DNA of 64,000 nucleotides. It comes from Mantis religiosa. Lineage: Eukaryota; Arthropoda; Insecta; Mantodea; Mantidae. The notes beneath the pieces were generated by a model. It was not told the DNA's origin, did no database searches, and saw nothing but the letters and a program-made list of their open reading frames with translations. The translations under genes were made by a program, and so were the position numbers. The number at the start of each line of letters is the position of its first letter. Position 1 is the stretch's first letter. The DNA lies in contig CM060953.1 of the NCBI GenBank assembly GCA_030765055.1, positions 194,840,482 through 194,904,481 on the forward strand, written 5' to 3'. Shown piece after piece: positions 20,646 to 32,499 of this stretch.

Positions 20646-22275
20646 TTGGATAAGTTTTTTAGGAGTTTCCTCTTATCCTGAAATGTAAATATAAGCTGAC
20701 TAAGCTCTACGTACCCTGTACTCATTTGAACATCATTTCATTCATCGTCCGATATGACTTAACGTTGCAGGTTTTCTCTTATCCTGAAAGATGAATGTCT
20801 GACAACTCTAAGCTCTATGTACCCTATACTCATTTGAACATAATTTCATTCATCGTCCGATATGATTTAACGTTGGAGGTTTTCAATTATCCTGAAACAT
20901 AAATGTCTGGTAACTCTAAGCTCTATGTACCCTGTACTCATTTGAACATCATTTCATTCATCGTCCGATATGACTTAACGTTGGAGGTTTTCTCTTATCC
21001 TGAAAGATGAATGTCTGATAACTCTAAGCTCTATGTACCCTGTACTCATTTGAACATCATTTCATTCATCGTCCGATATGACTTAACGTTGGAGGTTTTC
21101 TCTTATCCTGAAAGATGAATGTCTGATAACTCTAAGCTCTACGTACCCTGTACTCATTTGAACATCATTTCATTCATCGTCCGATATGACTTAACGTTGG
21201 TGGTTTTCCCTTATCCTGAAAGATGAATGTCTAATAACTCTAAGCTCTATGTACCCTGTACTCATTTGAACATAATTTCATTCATCGTCCGATATGACTT
21301 AACGTTGGTGGTTTTCCCTTATCCTGAAAGATGAATGTCTAATAACTCTAAGCTCTATGTACCCTGTACTCATTTGAACATAATTTCATTCATCGTCCGA
21401 TATGACTTAACGTTGGTGGTTTTCCCTTATCCTGAAAGATGAATGTCTAATAACTCTAAGCTCTATGTACCCTGTACTCATTTGAACATAATTTCATTCA
21501 TCGTCCGATATGACTTAACGTTGGAGGTTTTCCCTTATCCTGAAAGATGAATGTCTAATAACTCTAAGCTCTATGTACCCTGTACTCATTTGAACATAAT
21601 TTCATTCATCGTCCGATATGACTTAACGTTGGTGGTTTTCCCTTATCCTGAAAGATGAATGTCTAATAACTCTAAGCTCTATGTACCCTGTACTCATTTG
21701 AACATAATTTCATTCATCGTCCGATATGACTTAACGTTGGAGGTTTTCCCTTATCCTGAAAGATGAATGTCTGACAACTCCAAGCTCTATGCACCCTGTA
21801 CTCATTTGAACATCATTTCGTTCATCGTGCGATATGACTTAACGTTGGAGGTTTTCTCTTATCCTGAAAGATGAATGTCTGGTAACTCTAAGCTCTATGT
21901 ACTCTGTACTTATTTGAACATCATTTCATTCATCGTCCGATATGACTTAACGTTGGAGCATTTCTCTTATCCTGAAAGATGAATGTCTGACAACTCCAAG
22001 CTCTATGTACTCTGTACTCATTTGAACATCATTTCATTCATCGTCCGATATGACTTAACGTTGGAGGTTTTCTCTTATCCTGAAACATTAATGTCTGGTA
22101 ACTCTTAGCTCTATGTACCCTGTACTTATTTGAACATCATTTCATTCATCGTCCGATATGACTTAACGTTGGAGGTTTTCTCTTATCCTGAAACATAAAT
22201 GTCTGGTAACTCTAAGCTCTATGTACCCTGTACTTATTTTAACATCATTTCATTCATTGTTTGAAATGATTTAAG
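20646..22275. repeat. satellite 1: 108-bp SINE-B tail repeats, about 15 copies
   Basis: Monomer runs from GTTTTCTCTTATCCTG through TAACTCTAAGCTCTATG and TTCATTCATCGTCCGATATG to ACTTAACGTTGGAG. Spacing between AACG words is exactly 108 (for example 20977 and 21085). Near-identical neighbours in 21190-21770 (with CATAATTTC) show recent local spread. The unit equals the tail of the single-copy SINE at 44846-45086. Confidence 0.92.
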
Positions 22276-22474
22276 GTTGCGGGACAAGAAAGGAAGGCGA
22301 CGTTTCAGATTAACTGCAGTTCTGGTATATATTAAAACATATTTTTACACCTATATTTATCCTCTGCTTAGATACTGCATGCATGTGACGCTCTGGCGGT
22401 ATATATAGAAATGAAATACCTGTATCACTGCATCCGTATATTCTTTTAAGCTGTACGTATTTCTAGAAAGCAAT
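22276..22474. other. spacer between satellite 1 and M2
   Basis: Short unassigned stretch, ending at the TA that begins the M2 target duplication. Confidence 0.4.
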
Positions 22475-22654
22475 TATGAGGGGGGTCCGATATGTTTTCG
22501 ACCTCAATATGAAGATGGCAACACTCGTTAATAAAAAGTAGTGAATTTCGTTGTTCATCTGATGACAGTTACTCGCCAAAGTTTCAGCCAATTTGGCCGC
22601 ACAGTTGTTATGTAACAGACGTTTGAGAGAGTTTATGTGAGCGTTTTTATAAAA

Positions 22655-23520
22655 ATGGACAAAAACGAATTTCGAGCTGTTATTAAATATTTGTTTTTGA
22701 AAGGCAATACGCCTAAGCAAATCAAAGAACAGTTGCATTCTGTGTATGGGGACTCTACACCAGCATTTAAAAGTGAAACTTTGGCCAGCTGAATTTAACG
22801 TGGCCGTAAGAGCTTGGGAGATGAACGTTTGGAAAGTCCAAAAACCGCAACTACCGACGAAAACATCGCCAAAGTTCACCAAATGGTGCTAGACGGCCGC
22901 CGAATTAAAGTGAGAGAGATATCAGAGGCTATGAAAATCTCAAAATAACGTGTTTGTGACATATTAAATCAACATATAGAGATGAGAAAGCTGTCCGCTC
23001 GTTGGGTGCCGCGTTTGCTCACGTTAGACCAAAAACGTGTTCGAATGAACATTTCCAACGCTCTGTTGGCGCAATTTAGGCGCAATAAATCCGAGTTTTG
23101 GCGCCGATTAATTACTGTAGATGAAGCCTGGATACACCATTATACACCCGACAAAAAATACAGTCAAGCAGTGGACTGCAAAGGGGGAACCAGCTCAAAA
23201 ACACTGTTTTTCGGCTGGGTAAGTGATGACGACTGGACTGCCATGGAGTTATTTTAATCAATTATCTTCAAACACGAAAAACGATTACAAGAGCATACTA
23301 CGCGAAAATCCACGAATTACGGTTTGAACTGCTTGACTCAGCAGATCTAGCCCCAAGCGACTTCTTTTTGTCCCCTCATGTGAAAATCGCGCTCGGAAGA
23401 CAGAGATTTTCATCAAATGAAGAGGCAATCACTTTCGTGAGCAATTATTTTGCAGAGAAAAACGCCGAGTACTATTTATACGGGTTACAGAGATGGGAGC
23501 ATCGCTGGGAGAAGTGTGTA
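22655..23520 (+). pseudogene. M2 mariner transposase remnant (copy 1)
   Basis: Starts MDKNEFRAVIKYLFLKGNTP (HTH) at 22655. After a frameshift the linker and the region LSARWVPRLLTLDQKRVRM follow, then VDEAWIHHYTPD with the first catalytic Asp (about 23119). A deletion near 23265-23310 removed the second catalytic Asp block. The third is kept in LAPSDFFL (about 23352). The Asp-to-Asp segment also lacks a HPPY-like quartet usual before SPDLAPSD, as does copy 2. Stops at the end of the helix-turn-helix region. Confidence 0.8.
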
Positions 23521-24963
23521 GAGTTACAACGAGACTGTTGAAAAACGCCGAGTACTATTTGGACGGGTTACAGAGATGGGAGCATCGCTGAGAGAAGTGT
23601 GTAGAGTTTCAAGGAGACTATGTTGAAAAACGCCGAGTACTATTTGGACGGGTTACAGAGATGGGAGCGTTGCTGGGAGAAGTGTGGAGAGTTACAAGGA
23701 GACTATGTTGAAAAACACCGAGTACTGTTTGGACGGGTTACAGAGATGGAAACATCGTTGGGAGAAGTGTGTAGAGTTACAAGGAGACTATGTTGAAAAA
23801 CGCCGAGTACTGTTTGGACGGGTTACAGAGATGGGAGCATCGCTGGGAGAAGTGTGTAGAATTACAACGAGACTGTTGAAAAACCCCGAGTACTATTTGG
23901 ACGGGTTACAGAGATGGGAGCGTTGCTGAAAGAAGTGTGTAGAACTACAACGAGACTGTTGAAAAACGCCGAGTACTGTTTGGACGGGTTTCAGAGAAGG
24001 GAACATCGCTATAAAGAAGTGTGTAGAGTTACAACGAGACTGTTAAAAAATGCCGAGTACTATTTGGACGGGTTTCAGAGAAGGGAACATCGCTGGGAGA
24101 AGTGTGTAGAGTTACAACGAGACTGTTGAAAAATGCCGAGTACTATTTGGACGGGTTACAGAGATGGGAGCGTTGCTGAAAGAAGTGTGTAGAGTTACAA
24201 CGAGACGGTTGAAAAATGCCGAGTACTATTTGGACGGGTTTCAGAGAAGGGAACATCGCTGGGAGAAGTGTGTAAAGTTACAACGAGACTGTTGAAAAGC
24301 CCCGAGTACTATTTGGACGGGTTACAGAGATGGGAGCATCGCTGAAAGAAGTGTGTAGAGTTACAACGAGACTGTTAAAAAATGCCGAGTACTATTTGGA
24401 CGGGTTTCAGAGAAGGGAACATCGCTGGGAGAAGTGTGTAGAGTTACAACGAGACTGTTGAAAAATGCCGAGTACTATTTGGACGGTTACAGAGATGGGA
24501 ACATCGTTGGGAGCAGTGTGTAGAGTTACAACGAGACTGTTGAAAAACGCCGAGTACTATTTGGACGGTTACAGAGATGGGAACATCGTTGGGAGAAGTG
24601 TGTAGAGTTACAACGAGACTATGTTGAAAAACGCCGAGTACTATTTGGACGGTTACAGAGATGGGAACATCGTTGGGAGAAGTGTGCAGAGTTACAACGA
24701 GACTATGTTGAAAAACGCCGAGTACTATTTGGACGGTTACAGAGATGGGAACATCGTTGGGAGAAGTGTGCAGAGTTACAACGAGACTATGTTGAAAAAC
24801 GCCGAGTACTATTTGGACGGTTACAGAGATGGGAACATCGTTGGGAGAAGTGTGTAGAGTTACAACGAGACTATGTTGAAAAACGCTGAGTACTATTCGG
24901 ACGGTTTACAGAGCTGGGAGCATCGCTGGGAGAAGTGTGTAGAGTTACGGGGGGACTATGTTG
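23457..24963. repeat. M2 copy 1 array: 83-85 bp units, about 18 copies
   Basis: Units begin GAAAAACGCCGAGTACTATT and end in ACAACGAGACTGTT (83 bp) or ACAAGGAGACTATGTT (85 bp). It is derived from the C-terminal coding part of the transposase (YYLDGLQRWEHRWEKCVEL) and flanked by GAAAAA in the ancestral sequence at both sides (23457 and 24963). Units with CAACGAGACTG prevail in the middle, units with ACTATG at both ends. Confidence 0.95.
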
Positions 24964-25040
24964 AAAAATAAAACAAACAAAATTCTGAGAAAATATCTTG
25001 TATGTTTATTAGGCCGGAAACTTTACAGAGCACCCTCGTA

Positions 25041-25745
25041 TGTTTTTCTTTTTCTTTTTTTCTTCTAAGCTTAAGCGTTTAAAATTGACTTTGTAATTTG
25101 ATGAGTTTTATTTTATGTTTAATTATTAAATATCGATAAACAACTACAAAGTGTGGCTTCCAAAATGTGTCTGCTTTATACTCTTTAGGTACGTTTTGCA
25201 TTAAAATAATTAATTTTATGATTGGTTTTTTGTCATATTTTCATATTTTGCTAAGGATATTGCTGTTGTCAAAATGTTCTTATTCTAAAGACATAGGTCA
25301 GCCTTAGGTGTGTCTGGATGCCGGGATTTAATCACCGCGTTGTACAAAAGAAATGATATCTCATTTTTTCTACTAAACGTTGGTAGTATGTGGCAACGTT
25401 GTTTGAGGCGTCAAGCACTGCCGACAATAATGAAGATAAGGCGTGTCTTTAAAGACCGGCATAGGAGCGTTCAGATTTCGTGTTTATGTCCGTTAGCAAT
25501 TTGAAACTTAAAACTGCAAGTGTACAAGTTTGCACGCTCCCTCATGTAATTGGATTGTACTACAGGGAATGAATTCTTTTGGGATCATGGATCCTACTGG
25601 CATATGGCAAAGCCTTACGAAGTCATTGATTTTTCCAAATGACACATTATTTGGACTAATATCACATATACAGGCTTTTTATTATTATACGACTTACTAC
25701 TTGGTAATTCTTTTATTTATCAGTGTTGCTAACGTAACTCCCATA
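25041..25745. other. unassigned between M2 and satellite 2
   Basis: No supported gene or element in about 700 bp. Two short plus-strand open frames (25310-25504, 25530-25754) show no family features. Confidence 0.35.
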
Positions 25746-25751
25746 AATCGC

Positions 25752-28165
25752 TGAACGACAAGTTGCAGGGTTTCTCTTATCCTGAAAGATGAATGTCTGG
25801 TAACACTAACCTCTATGTACCCTGTACTCATGTGAACATCATTTCATTCATCGTCCGATATGACTTAACGTTGGAGATTTTCGCTTATCCAAAAGATGAA
25901 TGTCTGGTAACTCTAAGCTCTGTGTACCCTGTACTTATTTGAACATCATTTCATTTATCGTCCGATATGACTTAACGTTGGAGGTTTTCTCTTATCCTAA
26001 AAGATGAATGTCTGGTAACACTAAGCTCTATGTACCCTGTACTCATGTGAACATCATTTCATTCATCGTCCGATATGACTTAACGTTGGAGATTTTCGCT
26101 TATCCAAAAGATGAATGTCTGGTAACACTAACCTCTATGTACCCTGTACTCATGTGAACATCATTTCATTTATCGTCCGATATGACTTAACGTTGGAGGT
26201 TTTCTCTTATCCTAAAAGATGAATGTCTGGTAACACTAAGCTCTATGTACCCTGTACTCATTTGAACAACATTTCATTTATCGACCGATATGATTTAACG
26301 TTGGATTTTTTCGCTTATCCGAAAGATGAATCTCTGGTAACTCTAGCTGTATGTATCCTGTACTCATTTGAACAACATTTCATTTATCGACCGATATGAT
26401 TTAACGTTGGATTTTTTCGCTTATCCAAAAGATGAATGTCTGGTAACTCTAAGCTCTGTGTACCCTGTACTTATTTGAACATCATTTCATTTATCGTCCG
26501 ATATGACTTAACGTTGGAGGTTTTCTCTTATCCTGAAAGATGAATCTCTGGTAACTCTAGCTGTATGTATCCTGTACTCATTTGAACAACATTTCATTTA
26601 TCGACCGATATGATTTAACGTTGGATTTTTTCGCTTATCCAAAAGATGAATGTCTGGTAACTCTAAGCTCTGTGTACCCTGTACTTATTTGAACATCATT
26701 TCATTTATCGTCCGATATGACTTAACGTTGGAGGTTTTCTCTTATCCTGAAAGATGAATCTCTGGTAACTCTAGCTGTATGTACCCTGTACTCATTTGAA
26801 CAACATTTCATTTATCGACCGATATGATTTAACGTTGGATTTTTTCGCTTATCCGAAAGATGAATCTCTGGTAACTCTAGCTGTATGTATCCTGTACTCA
26901 TTTGAACAACATTTCATTTATCGACCGATATGATTTAACGTTGGATTTTTTCGCTTATCCGAAAGATGAATCTCTGGTAACTCTAGCTGTATGTATCCTG
27001 TACTCATTTGAACAACATTTCATTTATCGACCGATATGATTTAACGTTGGATTTTTTCGCTTATCCAAAAGATGAATGTCTGGTAACTCTAAGCTCTGTG
27101 TACCCTGTACTTATTTGAACATCATTTCATTTATCGTCCGATATGACTTAACGTTGGAGGTTTTCTCTTATCCTGAAAGATGAATCTCTGGTAACTCTAA
27201 CTGTATGTATCCTGTACTCATTTGAACAACATTTCATTTATCGACCGATATGATTTAACGTTGGAGGTTTTCGCTTATCCGAAAGATGAATCTCTGGTAA
27301 CTCTAGCTCTATGTACCCTGTACTCATTTGAACATCATTTCATTCATCGTCCGATATGACTTAACGTTGGAGATTTTCGCTTATCCAAAAGATGAATCTC
27401 TGGTAACTCTAGCTTTATGTACCCTGTACTCATTTGAACAACATTTCATTTATCGACCGATATGATTTAACGTTGGAGGTTTTTGCTTATCCTGAAAGAT
27501 GAATCTCTGGTAACTCTAGCTCTATGTACCCTGTACTCATTTGAACATCATTTCATTCATCGTCCGATATGACTTAACGTTGGAGGTTTTTTCTTATCCT
27601 GAAAGATGAATGGCTGGTAACTCTAAGCTCTATGTACCTGTACTCATTTCAACATCATTTCACTCATCGACCGATATGACTTAACGTTGGAGGTTTTCGC
27701 TTATCCAAAAGATGAATCTCTGGTAACTCTAGCTCTATGTATCCTGTACTCATTTGAACATCATTTCACTCTTCGACCGATATGACTTAACGTTGGAGAT
27801 TTTCTCTTATCCTGAAAGATAAATCTCTGGTAACTCTAGCTCTATGTACCCTGTACTTATTTGAATATCATTTCATTTATTATCTGATATGACTTAACGT
27901 TGGAGGTTTTCGCTTATCCAAAAGATGAATTTCTGGTAACTCTAGCTCTATGTATCCTGTACTCATTTGAACATAATTTCATTCATCGTTCGATATGACT
28001 TAACGTTGGAGGTTTTCTCTTATCCTGAAAGATAAATCTCTGGTAGCTCTAGCTCTATGTACCCTGTACTCATTTGAATATCATTTCATTTATTATCTGA
28101 TATGACTTAACGTTGGAGGTTTTCCCTTATCCGAGTGATGAATGTCTGGTAACTCTAAGCTCTTT
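25752..28165. repeat. satellite 2: 106-108 bp SINE-B tail repeats, about 22 copies
   Basis: Same monomer as satellite 1 but in two main variants: one with GGTTTTCTCTTATCCTG and ATCGTCCGATATGACTT, the other with GGATTTTTTCGCTTATCC and ATCGACCGATATGATTT. In 26.3-27.2 kb they alternate, making a dimer of about 214 bp (AAGCTCTGTG at 26451 and 26665). No SINE head precedes the array. Confidence 0.92.
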
Positions 28166-28169
28166 GGAC

Positions 28170-28315
28170 CCATTTTGGATTCATTTGAACACACGTATAG
28201 CTTCTAAATATACACAGTGCTTATTTCTAAATACACAAGTATTTTGTAAATAAAGTAAAAGTAAAAAAGTAAAGTTTTGAACATGTGAAATGATAATTGA
28301 GATAAAATGGAGGGA
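28170..28315. other. unassigned
   Basis: Short AT-rich spacer. Confidence 0.35.
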
Positions 28316-28319
28316 GAAA

Positions 28320-28482
28320 GTATTTGGGGGATGTAATTATCCTACCCAACATTCGGCTGGCGGTCCTGGAAAACCCCTCTAAGAAATCATGGGTCAGGTA
28401 GGTTAGCGAAGGGAATCGAACCCGAACCTTCCGAATGCGGGAAGGTGGACGAAATAGCTTGAGCCATCCCGCTCGGTTTGTA
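28320..28482 (-). mobile_element. tRNA-derived SINE, fourth family
   Basis: Minus strand: AACCGAGCGGGATGGCTCAA (A-box-like), then CTTCCCGCATTCGGAAGG and GGTTCGGGTTCGATTCCC (B box), then TTAGCGAACC-like body with ACCTGACCCATGATTTC and GGGTTTTCCAGGACCGCC. The tRNA-like order and spacing are good. The body does not match SINE-B or SINE-T. Confidence 0.6.
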
Positions 28483-28489
28483 TCTTGTA

Positions 28490-28735
28490 TCTCCTATGCC
28501 ACTTGTAAGTGGCTGGCTCACTAGCATAGTCCGTAGAGAACCTAGATGCTGTGCAAGGGTTTCCGAGTTCAATTCCGGGGAATGGGAACTTTTCTATAGT
28601 CAAGAATATGGAAACCCTATCTTCGTTAGAGTCTGGAAGTATGGTTGTGGTAGTCCAATGTACAAAAAGCCCAAGGCCGCCGTTATGACCGTTGAAGTTA
28701 AAGACGAGGTATAAAGGGAACAATAAAAAATGTTG
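28490..28735 (+). mobile_element. tRNA-derived SINE, possible fifth family
   Basis: GTGGCTGGCTCACTAGCATA (A-box-like) is followed at a fitting distance by TTTCCGAGTTCAATTCCGGG (B box), then a body ending AACAATAAAA. It lies back to back with the preceding SINE. Confidence 0.5.
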
Positions 28736-29032
28736 GAAGACTACTGAGAAACTTCGGTAGGACCACCTGATGATCTAGCACACCTTCTACTAGCTCTGCA
28801 GGAGAGTACCCGGGACTTTTTAGGCAACCCTCTGCCCCCTCCGGGCGATGGAAGCCTTGCCGGTGGTACCCGATTGCCCGCGTTTTACGGGAACACACTG
28901 CCCCCTAAGTCCAAGCCATCGAATGTTCGGCCCGAGGTTCCTCTAGCAACGTTAGAGGTACCACGACTGCTAGTGGTCCGCAGCGCACTTAAGCAGCTGA
29001 AGGGGACGGATCCCCTTCCCTACGAAGAGATA
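28736..29032. other. GC-rich unclassified block
   Basis: Clearly richer in GC than its flanks, with words such as CCCCCTCCGGGCGATGG and GTTCGGCCCGAGGTTCC. It could be another short interspersed element but I see no pol III boxes. Confidence 0.3.
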
Positions 29033-29034
29033 GA

Positions 29035-29445
29035 TTCAACATGAAAAATTCAATGCCATGGCTGGGATTTGAACCACGGATCTCCTGGTTTCCGTTCAGT
29101 CGCTCTTACCCATTCAGCTACCATGGCCAACGTGCCATCCTTACATTAAATTCTCCAATTGACTCAGATGTTATATATTTTCCCAGTAAACCACTAGGGA
29201 CTTTCGTATCCGAGCTCAGCAGGAAAAGTGGATGTATATTATTACAGGTGGGTTATCAGTAGTTATGGTGAATCTGTAGATTAATTTCTTAAGTTTGTGA
29301 GAGTATTTCTATCTTTCTAGTTTTGCGATAACTCCTTGTAAGTACTTGAATCCCAGGCTTCATCATCTAACTCTTATTATTTAAGTTAATTAATGGAAGT
29401 TAATCATTTCTTCACACTAGGCATTTATAGACTAAGTTTCGGATG
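29035..29445 (-). mobile_element. SINE-T copy 7, interrupted
   Basis: tRNA-like block at 29126-29055 on the minus strand (B box GGTTCAAATCCCAGCC). The body runs to ACTTTCGTATCCGAG (29214), then unrelated sequence of about 110 bp, then the body's end TAAGTACTTGAATCCCAGGC (29339) up to TTCTTCACACTAG (29420). So the copy contains an insertion or replacement at 29218-29335. Confidence 0.7.
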
Positions 29446-31140
29446 CCCATGTTTATCACTCCACATTGCTAATTTCAAAAGATATTTTCATAAATAGAAG
29501 GCTCTTACGGTCAGCCTATTTTTTTCAGTTGAATTTAAAATGATAAAACCTTTCCTGTCTCTATATCATCACTCAGTTGGTTGTATTAGATTTCTATCTG
29601 CATTTTTCAACTCAATGATCTTGAACCTAAATTATGCACATTCGTTAAACTGTTCATCTTTTACACTTCAGATGGAATTAAAAACTCGTGGAAATATTTG
29701 TTCTAATATGTTAATAATTATGCCGATCATTTGGAATTTGTACCTTCATAGCCCTTAATATAGTTTCGAAGCTGCAACTCTGATAATTTGAAATGTAAAC
29801 TTAAGAGATTTCGAATCAAAATGCTGGAAAGCACATATTGATTGTATAAAGATCACAGAGTACAGTTATAAACTGTGATTTTAAATACAATATAAATAAC
29901 CATTTAAGCAGTTTTTTGTTATAGGTTAGAGCACCGTCAAATTTCATTGTTTCGTATCCAATGCTATTCTATATAACAGGATACGTTTACTTTCACACAC
30001 ACACGTTAAATATAAGCAGTCCCAGCTGATTCTAAAGATATTTCTTATTGTTGTTTAAAAATGCTTACCTTGAAGTTCGTTTACCGTCTCATTTGAGCCT
30101 TCCATCTGCTACAATGTTAGGTTCCCACAGTCTTACAGATGTTGCTTTCGCTTACTTTCGATGATTATTGTACGCTTTTCTTACAATGGCTACCTACTTT
30201 TATCAGCAACGATGATTATCACCACAATTATGTTGAGAACAATCCTTTCTTAAAACATTCTGAATCAAATGTATTTGTTTAATCTGGCATTATTACGTCA
30301 TCCGTAGCCATGGAGCATAATACATAGAACTTCTAAGATGAATATTTCCCTTCACATCTCATTAACTTCAGATATTTATCGATAGACAAACTAAATTGGA
30401 AAGTTAGCTTTCCATCTTTCTTTAAAAACACTTTCATGGAGGTTTCTTAATTTTCACAAATATATTCAGTGGAATATTGTTTTAATTTCTCACGCCTTCA
30501 ATTACTATCGAATGTTTTTGTTCACCAATATCGATATTAGAGACATGGCCTCATAAACGGAAGAACCAAATACAAATCCCTTTAGAGGTAACAATCTTAC
30601 AAGATGTTTTCATGCTCTCATTTCTCAAACTCGTGGTATAACTAAATGTACATCGTTTTTATAAGAAAGGAACCACTGATAGGTTAGAAATAATATGAGT
30701 AGATATGTATTAAGTATAGGATTAGTGGTTTCATACAAATTCTGCGCTTTCTTACCTTTCTTCCCTTTTTGCAGCGAACTTGAGTGGCACAACAGCATAA
30801 TTTACTTCTCACTCCACTCAAACCTTCTTAACCAGATTTCGAAAAAGTGTTAAGCTTCGAGATTTTTTGAGGTTACAGAGAAATACAAAAATGTTTAGAC
30901 ATAGTTTTGTGTAGAAACACAGGAGGCCATGACAAGCAAACGATTCAAACTTCTCAGCCTTCTCCGATATTTGTCACTATTTTGATGTGGAAAGATGTTC
31001 TCCATATATAAAAGGTAAGTAGATTGTGTCTACTAAATGTGCTTTTTGGTATGTTAAAAATTAGACGAATATAATAAGTGGATTAGTAAGACATTATTAA
31101 AAATCCTTTACTAATCTCAAACTCGCATTTCGTACAGAGA
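29446..31140. other. apparently single-copy AT-rich stretch
   Basis: No repeat family seen, unusual for this window. A possible 37-bp minus-strand exon lies at 30069-30105 (see findings). Otherwise nothing I can support. Confidence 0.35.
30069..30105 (-). CDS. very small candidate exon, speculative
   Basis: On the minus strand ATTGTAGCAG precedes ATGGAAGGCTCAAATG and the block ends at a good donor GTAAGC. It would encode MEGSNETVNELQ plus one base, phase 1, also compatible with the exon at 2446-2595. It could be an alternative first coding exon, or a chance match: at 37 bp this is easily random. Confidence 0.2.
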
Positions 31141-31144
31141 ATGA

Positions 31145-31800
31145 ATGATACACAGTATACCGTCTGAGGCAATGGCAAGTCTACCGAATCACAACGTTAA
31201 GACAACCTTTATAAATGACAGCACTTCAAGAAAGCGTCGCTTTCCCTACATTTACCTACTTTGGTCGAAGAATAAGACGGGAGAATTGAATCAAATACCT
31301 GGAAGTGAGATTGAATGGGGCCTTAACATCCGTGTGCTGTCGCATCGGGCATGCGGGGCCTCTGCCTTGTTATACCCCTTGCTGCGGCCTGTGATGCCGG
31401 TTCCCCTTAAGTTGAGTCTCTCCGGGTTCTAGTCCTCCCTGTTGTGCTTTATGCGTGCGAGGTCTGACCGACCGATCAAAGTGCTGGCTGGCTGTATAAA
31501 ACCAGAAGGTTTTTGCTGCGTGCCCACCCATTAAGGGTTTTACCGCAGGTAAGGTTTTTCTTTTAGAGATTTTGTAGGATGTGTTGTGGGTTTTGAGGTA
31601 GAAATTTATTTTTGAGGTTACAATTTTTTATGTACCTTCAGTTGTTGGAATGGATGCAATACCTTGCACCTCGTGTTTTAATTTTAAAATTTGTGATTTG
31701 GTTGGAAAAAATTTGATGCCAAGTAGCTTAGAAGAATTATGTAGAACTCAGCTTTAGCTGCTGTTAGGATTAGCTCGTAGGTTATCTCGGGTGCCCACCA
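31145..31800 (+). other. unclassified, GC-richer at 31320-31540
   Basis: An open frame at 31145-31432 has no recognisable domain. The sequence turns GC-rich at 31320-31540 and adjoins a Jockey-like fragment, so it may be transposon sequence. Confidence 0.25.
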
Positions 31801-31803
31801 GCC

Positions 31804-32361
31804 ATGCGGTGGTACCCGGAAAGCAAGGTCTGGGGCATGGCAGCAGGTTCTAACCTGCTGCTACTTCAATGTGTACAGAATAGGTGCCTTCGGGTTATCT
31901 GTTCTGTATACAGAGGATTTCCCGTGAGGTATCACCATGAGGCCTCCTCTCTCCACTATGTGGAAGATGCAATTACGCGCCGGGCCACCAAATTCTTCCA
32001 GAAATTACCAGCACATCAGAGCGCCCTGGTTAGAACCCTTGGGAACTATACTTCTAGAGAACGCGATTCAAGCGGTACCGGCTCCCCCGCATGTCTTGTA
32101 CGCCATACCGGTAACACTAAGGCCTCCACACCAGCCTTAACGAACTTTACACACCCAAGTTCTTTGCCTGAACTAACAAAATTAAATCTTCCTTTTCAAT
32201 ACATAAACTACATCCTCCAGAGGTGCACCAGGACCACTGCAGCCGATTCCACAACCGTTGAGGAGCTATTCGGCTACCTCCTTTCTGACCTACCATTCGA
32301 CAACACTCACATCCCCGCCACTTCGTGGTTAAGCCCTACTCAGGGCAGGTACACGTATTAA
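31804..32361 (+). pseudogene. Jockey-like non-LTR retrotransposon, ORF2 C-terminus
   Basis: An open frame gives LLLLQCVQNRCLRVICSVYR, then SLHYVEDAITRRATKFFQKL and HQSALVRTLGNY. The order LQ-x-x-QN-x-x-LR-I, then a helix with RRATKFF, then a P/S-ALVRxLGNY end is that of the C-terminal region of Jockey-clade ORF2 after the RT. The frame stays open for 185 codons, so this is a young fragment. Upstream RT is missing (5' truncated). Confidence 0.75.
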
Positions 32362-32499
32362 CCATGCTCGGGCTGTTCCTAAGCCTGCCAGCTTGCGACG
32401 AACGGAGGACTGACGAAACTCAGCAATGCTTCAGTCGCCTAGACTTCTCCCAAGAAAGAAGAAGCAATCATCATTGACTCCCATGATGGACTTAGCATC

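Larger units (their letters stand above)
22477..25038 (+). mobile_element. M2 mariner copy 1 with internal tandem array
   Basis: Inverted ends of about 28 bp: left TGAGGGGGGTCCGATATG..CGACC, right complement CGAGGGTGCTCTGTAAAG..GGCC. TA flanks at 22475-22476 and 25039-25040. The normal 1.3-kb mariner is lengthened to 2.56 kb by an array (23457-24963) near the 3' end of the coding region. Mutations in the coding part make it inactive. Confidence 0.9.

Noticed and set aside
23684..24857. Open frames in the M2 copy 1 array as genes
   Set aside because: Same repeat effect; units of 83 and 85 bp move the frame, and the sequence is a piece of transposase.
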